A stretch of 5,558 bases of DNA from positions 1-5,558 of the forward strand of contig JADYZK010000044.1 of the NCBI GenBank assembly GCA_020853175.1. The letters are read 5' to 3'. A model generated the notes under the pieces. That model saw only the letters and a list, made by a program, of their open reading frames with translations. It had not been told where the DNA came from and searched no databases. This document shows, piece after piece, positions 1-5,231 of this stretch (position 1 is its first letter; each line of letters begins with the position of its first letter). The position numbers were made by a program, and so were the translations under genes. Source of the DNA: Bacteroidales bacterium (GTDB lineage Bacteria > Bacteroidota > Bacteroidia > Bacteroidales > F082).

Positions 1-890
1 CCATCAGCAGTTCCATCGCCTGTGTAAACATAACCACCACCATATTGGGTTTGGTATTTGGGCAAAACAGCCACTTGTTCAAAAGAAACTGAGCTATTGA
101 GTTCAACACCAAGGCCTTTTGTACGACCAAATTTATTGGCTTTTTTGGTGGTGATCAAAATAACACCATTGGCAGCGCGTGAACCATAAAGAGCAGCAGC
201 TGAAGGTCCTTTCAAAACGGAAACTGTTTCAATGTCATCAGGGTTGATGTCGTTCACCATGTTACCATAGTCAATACCACCTGCACCGCGAGCGGTTTCG
301 GTAGTGTTGTAATTGCTGTTGTCCATAGCAACACCGTCAACAACAAAAAGTGGTTGGTTGTTACCTGAAACAGATTTAATACCCCTGATGGTAATGCGCG
401 AAGAACCGCCCATATTACCTGAAGCATTGGTGATGCTTACACCGGCAACTTTGCCTGACAAAGAAGTAATAAGGTTTCCCGAACGGGTTTGATTGAGTTC
501 GTCGGCATTTACCTCTTCAACGGCATAACCCAGCGCTTTTTTCTCGCGGGAGATACCCAAAGCAGTAACAACAACTTCATCAATTTGAACAACGGCAGGC
601 TCCATCACCACATTAATTGTGGTTTGGTTACCAATGGCTACTTCAGTAGTTTTCATTGAAATGTATGAAAACACTAAAGTTCTGTGAGAGGGCGATACAT
701 TGATGGAGTATTTGCCATCAAGATCGGTAATAACACCGATCGTAGTCCCTTTGATCTGAATGGTGACACCTGGAATTCCAAGTCCATCCTGTGAGCCGGT
801 TACATTACCAGTGATTGTCTTGGATTGTGCAAAAGCACTTCCTGAGATCACTGCCAGTGCGAAAACCAGCATCATCGTAATTTTTCTCAT
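1..890 (-). CDS. SusC/RagA-family TonB-linked outer-membrane receptor, N-terminal part
   Basis: Partial gene: 296 codons are visible, about a third of the usual ~1000-residue family length, and the beta-barrel lies beyond the left edge. Seen: a signal peptide (MRK, hydrophobic residues 6-20, cleavage likely after AFA at 19-21, before Gln22); a carboxypeptidase-regulatory-like domain at about 25-98 (ITGNV...GIPGVTIQIKGT...TDLDGKYSI); the DEVVVTALG segment at 104-112, typical of SusC; then the plug domain, with SLSGKVAGV (143-151), ITIRG (166-170), PLFVVDGV (180-187) and the signature VLKGPSAAALYGSRAANG (225-242) leading into VILITTKK. The family imports glycans, peptides or other large ligands across the outer membrane with TonB energy and a SusD lipoprotein lid. 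That partner should lie just past the left edge. There is no N-terminal STN extension, so signalling through an anti-sigma factor is not indicated. The ATG at 888-890 is fixed by the signal peptide directly after it. The substrate cannot be predicted. Confidence 0.95.
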   Translation of the reverse strand, partial: MRKITMMLVFALAVISGSAFAQSKTITGNVTGSQDGLGIPGVTIQIKGTTIGVITDLDGKYSINVSPSHRTLVFSYISMKTTEVAIGNQTTINVVMEPAVVQIDEVVVTALGISREKKALGYAVEEVNADELNQTRSGNLITSLSGKVAGVSITNASGNMGGSSRITIRGIKSVSGNNQPLFVVDGVAMDNSNYNTTETARGAGGIDYGNMVNDINPDDIETVSVLKGPSAAALYGSRAANGVILITTKKANKFGRTKGLGVELNSSVSFEQVAVLPKYQTQYGGGYVYTGDGTAD

Positions 891-965
891 ACTTAAGAAT
901 TTTGGTTAGTGAATAATTAATTAGATGTAGCACACAATAGTGTAATTATCGTGCAAAACAGCTTA

Positions 966-973
966 CAATGATA
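966..973 (-). promoter_or_regulatory. Possible -7 promoter element of the SusC-like gene
   Basis: On the minus strand this reads TATCATTG, a 7 of 8 match to the Bacteroidota -7 consensus TAnnTTTG. It would give a leader of roughly 70 bases before the ATG at 890. No good TTTG was found at the expected -33 distance, so the call is weak and other start points in the spacer are possible. Confidence 0.3.
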
Positions 974-1001
974 TTACTAAAATTTAAAACTATAGTAATA
1001 T
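971..1001. repeat. Perfect inverted repeat, 9-bp arms, upstream of susC-like gene
   Basis: Arms ATATTACTA (971-979) and TAGTAATAT (993-1001) are exact reverse complements separated by 13 AT-rich bases. The arm nearer the gene shares three bases with the candidate -7 element at 966-973. Its position 81-111 bases upstream of the receptor start suits an operator for a dimeric regulator. The sequence is all A/T apart from two G/C pairs in the arms and one C in the loop, so chance or a weak RNA hairpin is also possible. Confidence 0.5.
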
Positions 1002-1178
1002 TTTCGGTATGGAAAGCAATTTGAGAGTAAAATAAATCCAATGAAAATGCGGGTTTGATGGCTTAGCATCCTAAGACGTTGTTTTTAAACAAGATGTAAA
1101 ATGTTAACTAATCCCGCAACTTTTAACAATTTTTATAAATTAAGGCGTAAAGGAGTACAACTTCGGCTGTTATTGACA

Positions 1179-1203
1179 TTTTTTGGTTTTTTAAACCAAA
1201 AAA
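1179..1203. repeat. A/T-rich perfect hairpin after the membrane-protein operon
   Basis: An 11-bp perfect stem (TTTTTTGGTTT at 1179-1189 with AAACCAAAAAA at 1193-1203) closes a TTT loop. It lies 55 bases past the TAA at 1259-1261 that ends the minus-strand membrane-protein genes. It may help end their transcription. On both strands, however, the T-run precedes the stem and an A-run follows it, so it is not a standard intrinsic terminator; only two G-C pairs stabilise it. Confidence 0.4.
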
Positions 1204-1258
1204 AAATTGCGCAATCGATTGAAATTGACTTCTTAATTTAAGCGGTATGTAAAGGTTT

Positions 1259-1744
1259 TTATGCTGATTTTGGATCCTCATCCTTTTGTTCAACTGGTGG
1301 AGTTGAATCGGCTTTTTGCTTTTTTCGATGCCTGATAAAATGATCAATGAGCAGTGCCGAAAACCCAAATCCAATCAAAACAATCAGTAACCATTCAAAA
1401 ACGATTTTTTGTAAAGCGCCACCTTCACTAACATACAACAGCAGCGCGCCCTGGGTTAGATTTGTCAATCCAATCCATAAAAACACCAATCCTTTCGGTT
1501 TGATCCACATATATATAAGGAGTGTGATAAGTAAAAGGTGAAGCAAGCTTTCTGCCAAAAGAAAAAACAAAACCTGCGATTCGGTGTAGATGCTGCTGTC
1601 AATGTATTCTTGGCCAATATCGCTAATAAATTGATAATTATATAGAGAAATAAGGTAAATAGACCCAGAAACCGTAAAATATACGATGGAAAAAAATAAA
1701 ATCAATCGGTTGATTAAGTAATTGGTAATGTGAATTTTTTTCAA
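1259..1744 (-). CDS. Small four-helix membrane protein of unknown function, apparent TTG start
   Basis: 161 residues, family not recognised. Four hydrophobic stretches are visible at about 12-34, 57-80, 85-104 and 113-135, followed by a strongly charged tail (136-161: RHRKKQK, then an acidic Pro/Glu/Asp/Lys-rich end) that should lie in the cytoplasm by the positive-inside rule. The start is set by elimination: TTG at 1742-1744 is the only usual start codon between the upstream in-frame TGA and the first helix, and the first in-frame ATG would begin at residue 79, after the second helix. No Shine-Dalgarno sequence precedes it. The preceding gene stops 13 bases upstream, so translation may be coupled to it. 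Being co-directional and close to another four-helix protein suggests one operon and perhaps a shared complex; this is inference. No catalytic motif is visible. Confidence 0.7.
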   Translation of the reverse strand: MKKIHITNYLINRLILFFSIVYFTVSGSIYLISLYNYQFISDIGQEYIDSSIYTESQVLFFLLAESLLHLLLITLLIYMWIKPKGLVFLWIGLTNLTQGALLLYVSEGGALQKIVFEWLLIVLIGFGFSALLIDHFIRHRKKQKADSTPPVEQKDEDPKSA

Positions 1745-1757
1745 CTTTAAACAATAT

Positions 1758-2192
1758 TTATTGCATCAATGGCTTGAAACGCAGGTATGACAGAATAAAG
1801 ATGCTTGCAAAAAGCAGGTCAACCAATGGAAAAACTCCTGAAGGTCGGTAAACATAAATAGTTGAAACGATGAGCATTAACAACTGTGAAAGCGAATATA
1901 AATGAAATCCGGCTTTGCGCAGCTGCCACATATTACGAACACCGGTAAATGACACCACACTCAACAGACCCGACAGGATAAAGTAACTTTTATCAGTATT
2001 GACAAGAAAACCCAAGTCGTAACCCAAATCTTTGAAAACATCTGACTGAATGGTTTCGATAAGTACCTCGTGGTTGAAAAAAACAAACAGGTTACTGATG
2101 GCCGTCAATCCGCTGCCTATAAAACTCAGCACACATAAAATAGTGAGCATTTGCGGTCGTTTAGCGGGGAATTGTATAGATTCGTCGTTCAT
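1758..2192 (-). CDS. Small four-helix membrane protein, Bacteroidota-type hypothetical
   Basis: 144 residues. A short polar N-terminus ends in KRPQMLTILCVLSFIGSG (11-28), a pattern I associate with small hypothetical membrane proteins common in Bacteroidota; this is recall, not a search. Likely helices: about 15-39, 68-87, 96-115 and 119-137. The loop at 40-67 is mildly acidic, and WQLRKAGFHLY (89-99) provides a positively charged turn between helices 2 and 3. The ATG at 2190-2192 is the first in-frame start giving this N-terminus. It is the first gene of a likely two-gene operon with the 161-residue membrane protein, 13 bases downstream, and is transcribed away from the thioredoxin-like gene. 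No enzyme motif is seen and no function is assigned. Confidence 0.8.
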   Translation of the reverse strand: MNDESIQFPAKRPQMLTILCVLSFIGSGLTAISNLFVFFNHEVLIETIQSDVFKDLGYDLGFLVNTDKSYFILSGLLSVVSFTGVRNMWQLRKAGFHLYSLSQLLMLIVSTIYVYRPSGVFPLVDLLFASIFILSYLRFKPLMQ

Positions 2193-2247
2193 TGTTAAGG
2201 TGATGAGTTTTAAAAATAAGCTGTGAAAACACTTGACATTTTCGGTG

Positions 2248-2255
2248 CGAAATTA
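2248..2255 (-). promoter_or_regulatory. Possible -7 element of the membrane-protein operon
   Basis: The minus strand reads TAATTTCG, 7 of 8 to TAnnTTTG, about 55 bases before the ATG at 2192. A TTTG sits 16 bases further upstream (2272-2275), shorter than the usual spacing of about 19-21 bases. The assignment is tentative. Confidence 0.25.
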
Positions 2256-2344
2256 GATAAAAAGCCCTTGCCAAAACATACTTATGAAGTGGAATTTGAG
2301 CTTGATAGTTGCAAGTTTGATCCATTTTTCTTTTAAAACATTCA

Positions 2345-2379
2345 ATTGATGCGCAAATAAGCCGCTCGCCGTATCTTTG
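2345..2379 (+). promoter_or_regulatory. Bacteroidota-type promoter of the thioredoxin-like gene
   Basis: TATCTTTG at 2372-2379 matches the Bacteroidota -7 consensus TAnnTTTG perfectly. An ATTG at 2345-2348 could be the -33 element, with a 23-base spacer slightly longer than usual. The ATG at 2396 follows after only 16 bases, so the predicted leader is about 10 bases and has no Shine-Dalgarno sequence. Confidence 0.65.
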
Positions 2380-2395
2380 CAAAAAGTTTCACACT

Positions 2396-2725
2396 ATGCA
2401 GCCTTTAGAATTAAAGACCCTTAATGAAGAGGTGGATCAAAACCCGGGCCTTCTTCTGTATTTTTTCAGTAACCATTGCGCACCATGCATTAGTCTCAGA
2501 CCCAAAGTTCAGGAAATGGTAGCTTCCGATTTCAGCAAGTTAAAAATGATACTCATTGACTCTGAGGTACATCCCGACATTACTGCCCATTATGGCGTTT
2601 TTGCCAACCCCACTCTGATGGTATTTTTTGAAGGCAGAGAGTTTCAGCGATGGAGTAAATTTGTGTCCGTTTCGCAGATTGCAGAAGCTATCGAAAGACC
2701 TTATTCACTCCTTTTTGAGGAATGA
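2396..2725 (+). CDS. Thioredoxin-like protein with CAPC active site
   Basis: 109 residues, the usual length of a single thioredoxin domain. No signal peptide or lipobox is present, so it should be cytoplasmic. Seen: beta strand GLLLYFF (18-24), redox motif C28-A29-P30-C31 preceded by Asn-His instead of the classic Glu-Trp, strand KMILIDSE (50-57), the cis-proline loop A70-N71-P72-T73, and the final strand LMVFFEGRE with a C-terminal helix. The two cysteines and the cis-proline indicate a working dithiol-disulfide centre. The buried Asp of classical thioredoxin (Asp26 in E. coli) aligns with Tyr22, so redox potential or partner choice may differ. The gene stands alone: it diverges from the membrane-protein operon and converges with the oxidoreductase operon. 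I would not call it trxA, since the active-site surroundings are atypical. The ATG at 2396 sits 16 bases after a strong -7 element. Confidence 0.88.
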   Translation: MQPLELKTLNEEVDQNPGLLLYFFSNHCAPCISLRPKVQEMVASDFSKLKMILIDSEVHPDITAHYGVFANPTLMVFFEGREFQRWSKFVSVSQIAEAIERPYSLLFEE

Positions 2726-2798
2726 CACCACATCTGAATTCGACACTTTTTAAGTCTGTTATTTATTAACAATTTGAATGTGAAATAGATATAAAATA

Positions 2799-2824
2799 TT
2801 GCGCCACCCATTAAGGTGGCGCAA
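2799..2824. terminator. Strong hairpin between convergent genes, probable terminator
   Basis: A perfect 10-bp stem, TTGCGCCACC (2799-2808) with GGTGGCGCAA (2815-2824), closes a six-base loop. It stands out as GC-rich in an AT-rich spacer between the stop of the thioredoxin-like gene (2725) and the stop of the oxidoreductase beta-gamma gene (2843). On the minus strand it is followed by ATATTTTATA, a partial U-tract, so it best fits termination of the oxidoreductase operon. On the plus strand the following bases lack a T-run, though it may still stall transcription of the thioredoxin-like gene. Confidence 0.72.
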
Positions 2825-2827
2825 GTT

Positions 2828-2849
2828 GGAATAACATCATTTTTATTCC
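2828..2849. repeat. Inverted repeat overlapping the beta-gamma stop codon
   Basis: GGAATAA (2828-2834) and TTATTCC (2843-2849) are perfect 7-bp arms around an eight-base loop. The right arm contains the TAA stop (minus strand) of the oxidoreductase gene. It lies beside the strong hairpin and could protect the mRNA end or simply be chance in AT-rich DNA. Confidence 0.35.
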
Positions 2850-4111
2850 AAAAAAGTTTCTATAGGTACCTTGGCTGACAGCTTGTTACGCGAATAAGCG
2901 GTTAAAAGCGATGCTTCGCTGAGAATGCCAAATTTTCGAACAAGATGAAAAACACTCAGCATGGCTGCATTCCTTGAACCGGTTTTTGCACGCAGATCAG
3001 TTAATTTTATTACAGATTTTGTTTCGGGCAAAGTGAGGCTCTGGTCTAAAATAATGGTTGAACGGTCTGATTTTTTGATCCTAGGCATGGCGTAGTCAAG
3101 GCCATCTTGTGAGGTGATGACCATGAAATCGGGTTTGGTGGAACCTGTATAAAAAATGGGTTCATCGGAAATGATGACCTCGGCGGCTGAAAATCCTACA
3201 CCAACTGTAACCGGATAGTGGCCTTTTTTGGTGGCATAAAGTCCCGATAACATTGCTGTTTTTGCTAAAAACTCAGCAGCCGATTGGATTCCCTCGCCCG
3301 CCGATCCACTTAACAAGATGCGCACTGTGCCTTTTTTAATGGGTTCAAATTCTTTGGTGATAATCAGTTTTTCGGTGATGAGACTGCTCGAAAAGCTCTC
3401 AAAATTTTGATGAGGTGCTTCGGCTCGATCGTTGGTGTGTTTGGATAGTTGCAGTCCGGATGACTCGATGACCTGTCTGAGTTTCATGCCTGGATTGGAT
3501 TTTACTCCATAGCTGGTGCAAATCTCCATCACTTCTATCAGCGAAAAACCGGGCTGTGCAAAAGCGTCGGCCAATTCGTTGGAAAGGTCGCCGATGCCTG
3601 AAATCCTGCTCACATAAGCAGCTCCAACACCTTCCATAAGCCGAACCATATCAATGGCGCCCATTGCCGAGCGGTTGGGTGAAGTGGGCGTGTTGAATCC
3701 TTCGGGAGTGAACTCGCTGGGTTGTCCTCCTGTCATGCCATACAGCATATTGTTATGCACCACCACCGTCATTGGGAAATTGTGGTGGGCAGCAACCAAA
3801 AGATGTTGCATACCAATGGTGGCGCCACCGTCGCCGATAAACACAATCACTTTTTTGCCTGAATCTTTGGCAAGTCCGGCAGCAATGCCACTTGCCAAAG
3901 CTACCGATCGTCCGTGTAAGCCATGCACTGTGTGCGATTTGAGCGATTTATCAATGATGCCGTGACAACCGATGTCGGTAACAAAAATCACATCAAGCGG
4001 GTCATAACCTAACTTTTGAAGGGCGCGTTCAGTGCTTTGGGCCACGCTGGTGTGGGTGCAACCTTTGCAAAAGGGCAAGGCTTTGCTGTCAACTAAAAAA
4101 TTCTTATCCAT
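2843..4111 (-). CDS. 2-oxoacid:ferredoxin oxidoreductase, fused beta (TPP) and gamma subunits
   Basis: 422 residues joining two subunits that are separate proteins in many relatives. Residues 1-215 are the TPP-binding beta part: FCKGCTH (14-20), DIGC (46-49), HGLHGRSVALASGIA (63-77), the Mg-TPP motif GDGGATIG (93-100) with NN at 120-121, and YGMTGGQ (124-130). Cys15, Cys18, Cys49 and Cys198 fit the four ligands of the [4Fe-4S] cluster known in this family. After a polar linker (about 216-260), residues 263-422 form the gamma domain, with GSAGEGIQSAAEFLA (269-283), AEVIISDEPI (310-319) and PDFMVITSQDGL (327-338). The complex converts a 2-oxoacid, CoA and oxidised ferredoxin to acyl-CoA, CO2 and reduced ferredoxin, or runs in reverse. 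The ATG (4109-4111) overlaps the alpha stop by 8 bases and is preceded by GGAGGAGG. The beta part looks most KorB-like; substrate is undetermined. No ferredoxin-type delta domain is present. Confidence 0.92.
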   Translation of the reverse strand: MDKNFLVDSKALPFCKGCTHTSVAQSTERALQKLGYDPLDVIFVTDIGCHGIIDKSLKSHTVHGLHGRSVALASGIAAGLAKDSGKKVIVFIGDGGATIGMQHLLVAAHHNFPMTVVVHNNMLYGMTGGQPSEFTPEGFNTPTSPNRSAMGAIDMVRLMEGVGAAYVSRISGIGDLSNELADAFAQPGFSLIEVMEICTSYGVKSNPGMKLRQVIESSGLQLSKHTNDRAEAPHQNFESFSSSLITEKLIITKEFEPIKKGTVRILLSGSAGEGIQSAAEFLAKTAMLSGLYATKKGHYPVTVGVGFSAAEVIISDEPIFYTGSTKPDFMVITSQDGLDYAMPRIKKSDRSTIILDQSLTLPETKSVIKLTDLRAKTGSRNAAMLSVFHLVRKFGILSEASLLTAYSRNKLSAKVPIETFLE

Positions 4112-5231
4112 TGTTTTTAACCTCCTCCATAATTTCTTCGGGTTGAATCATTCTGCCGAAAGCGTTCACTGATTTGATGTGCGAGCCGGGATGGCTGCCA
4201 AAAAGCAGGTGTTTATATTGCCCGTCTAAATTTTCTTCGGCAACTACAATTTTTTTATAGTTGGATAGGATTTGAGGATAAATTTCAGGGATTGGAAACA
4301 AAGTTTTGGCAATAAGAAGTGACACTTTATGGCCCTCTTGACGCAATAAAAGCACTGCTTCGCGACTTGCCTGCGCAGTGATATCGAAGCTGAAAACAAT
4401 GGTTTCGGCTCCTTTTTCAGCATCATAACTGTAAAAAAGATAGGCGTTGATATGTAAGTCAAGCTTTGTTTTCAGGCGGGTGGAGTTGTTTAAAGCTTCG
4501 GGACTTGTGTTTTGCAAGATGCCGCTTTGGTCATGGGTGCTCGCTGTGAAACGCACTTGATGTTTGTTTTGTGTCACGGGTAAAAATGCTGGAATCAATT
4601 GCTCATCTGTAGCGTAAGTTTTATACTCCTGTGTATCTTCGTGCATTTTCCATGCTACTTTTTCAATGTTGGATAGTCCTGAGAGGTCAAAACTCATCTG
4701 GGTCATCACCATCTCTTTCGAGGACAGCAAAACCACCGGCGTGCGCAAACGAACAGCAGCTTCGACGGCTTTTGCAGTCAGCTCCCAGCAATCCTGAAGG
4801 TTGGAAATGCAAAAAGTAGGAATTTTAAAACCGCCCGAAATGGTTCCATTCACCCCATTGATGTCGCCTTGTGCGCCGCTGGTTGCCGTTCCTGTTGCGG
4901 GGCCTAAGCGTTGAACCAAAATGATGACCATCGGCAGTTCCATCATCATGGCCATATTAATGGATTCGATCATGAGCGCATAACCCGGAAAGGCAGTTGC
5001 TGTGACAGGCAATTTGCCTAATGCCGAGTAGCCTGTCATCCATTGCAGGGTGGTAATTTCGTCGGGAGCGGCCATCATCACCGGAAAACGTTGGTTGGAG
5101 TAGGAATAAAGCAGGTTGGCCGGGGTTATCGGATAACCCACAAACACCTCAGCACCAGCCTGTACGCAGGCTTCGGTGATGAGCCTTGAGCCATCAATGA
5201 ATGCTATTTTATTGTTTGTAATTGTTGTCAT
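4104..5231 (-). CDS. 2-oxoacid:ferredoxin oxidoreductase, alpha subunit (KorA-like)
   Basis: 375 residues, full length for a KorA-type alpha subunit without a fused gamma domain. Domain I (about 11-175) carries GYPITPANLL (32-41), the PDEI segment (56-59) that supplies the conserved Glu near TPP, and QRLGPATGTATSGAQGD (107-123), close to the QRxGPSTG...QGD pattern of 2-oxoglutarate/2-oxoacid oxidoreductases. A linker contains VRFTASTHDQSG (226-237), like the vTGxEHDxxG segment of relatives. Domain II (about 265-375) has the Rossmann-like core, TLFPIPE (310-316) and VVAEENLDGQ (329-338). Alpha completes the active site with the TPP-bearing beta subunit and binds the 2-oxoacid and CoA. Its ATG at 5229-5231 lies 23 bases inside the end of the CoA-transferase gene and its stop overlaps the beta-gamma start, implying translational coupling and one transcript. 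KorA similarity alone does not prove 2-oxoglutarate as substrate; branched-chain, aryl or short-chain 2-oxoacids are equally open. Confidence 0.93.
   Translation of the reverse strand: MTTITNNKIAFIDGSRLITEACVQAGAEVFVGYPITPANLLYSYSNQRFPVMMAAPDEITTLQWMTGYSALGKLPVTATAFPGYALMIESINMAMMMELPMVIILVQRLGPATGTATSGAQGDINGVNGTISGGFKIPTFCISNLQDCWELTAKAVEAAVRLRTPVVLLSSKEMVMTQMSFDLSGLSNIEKVAWKMHEDTQEYKTYATDEQLIPAFLPVTQNKHQVRFTASTHDQSGILQNTSPEALNNSTRLKTKLDLHINAYLFYSYDAEKGAETIVFSFDITAQASREAVLLLRQEGHKVSLLIAKTLFPIPEIYPQILSNYKKIVVAEENLDGQYKHLLFGSHPGSHIKSVNAFGRMIQPEEIMEEVKNNG
4121..4128 (-). promoter_or_regulatory. Strong Shine-Dalgarno-like site of the beta-gamma gene
   Basis: The minus strand reads GGAGGAGG, nine bases before the ATG at 4111. 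It lies inside the alpha coding sequence, where it encodes Glu-Glu-Val near the C-terminus. No comparable site precedes the other starts in the window. It supports the chosen ATG and would allow independent or boosted initiation on the overlapping cistron. Confidence 0.6.

Larger units (their letters stand above)
891..1258. other. AT-rich intergenic region upstream of the SusC-like gene
   Basis: These 368 bases lie between the end of the small membrane-protein operon and the start of the SusC-like gene, all on the minus strand. No convincing coding sequence was found on either strand; a minus-strand frame running through it is low-complexity and continues as an antisense-like frame into the neighbouring gene. 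It holds a 9-bp-arm inverted repeat (971-1001), a possible -7 element (966-973), an A/T hairpin (1179-1203) and a weak 5-bp hairpin at 1062-1075 (CTTAG, four-base loop, CTAAG). The length suggests a regulated promoter or a sizeable leader for the receptor gene. Confidence 0.7.

Noticed and set aside
935..950. ACAC-AATA-GTGT symmetry near the SusC-like promoter
   Set aside because: Arms of four bases are too short to separate from chance in AT-rich DNA.
1179..1203. A/T hairpin as a standard intrinsic terminator
   Set aside because: The T-run lies before the stem on both strands instead of after it, and the stem has only two G-C pairs; kept only as a repeat.
1123..1374. 83-codon minus-strand frame running from the spacer into the membrane-protein gene
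   Set aside because: It overlaps the better-supported 161-residue membrane protein in another frame, and its tail is low-complexity translation of A/T-rich spacer with no family resemblance.
1347..1541. 64-codon plus-strand frame antisense to the membrane protein
   Set aside because: Antisense shadow of a hydrophobic coding sequence with no own promoter or motif.
2161..2382. 73-codon minus-strand frame across the divergent promoter region
   Set aside because: It starts at a TTG within the thioredoxin promoter, has no recognisable features and overlaps the ATG-started membrane protein.
3654..3965. 103-codon plus-strand frame inside the oxidoreductase beta-gamma gene
   Set aside because: Exact antisense of the conserved TPP-binding region, whose coding strand is certain.
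4244..4819. Short frames on both strands within the alpha gene (4244-4462 minus, 4631-4819 plus)
   Set aside because: Alternative frames of a well-conserved enzyme gene; composition and lack of motifs mark them as shadows.
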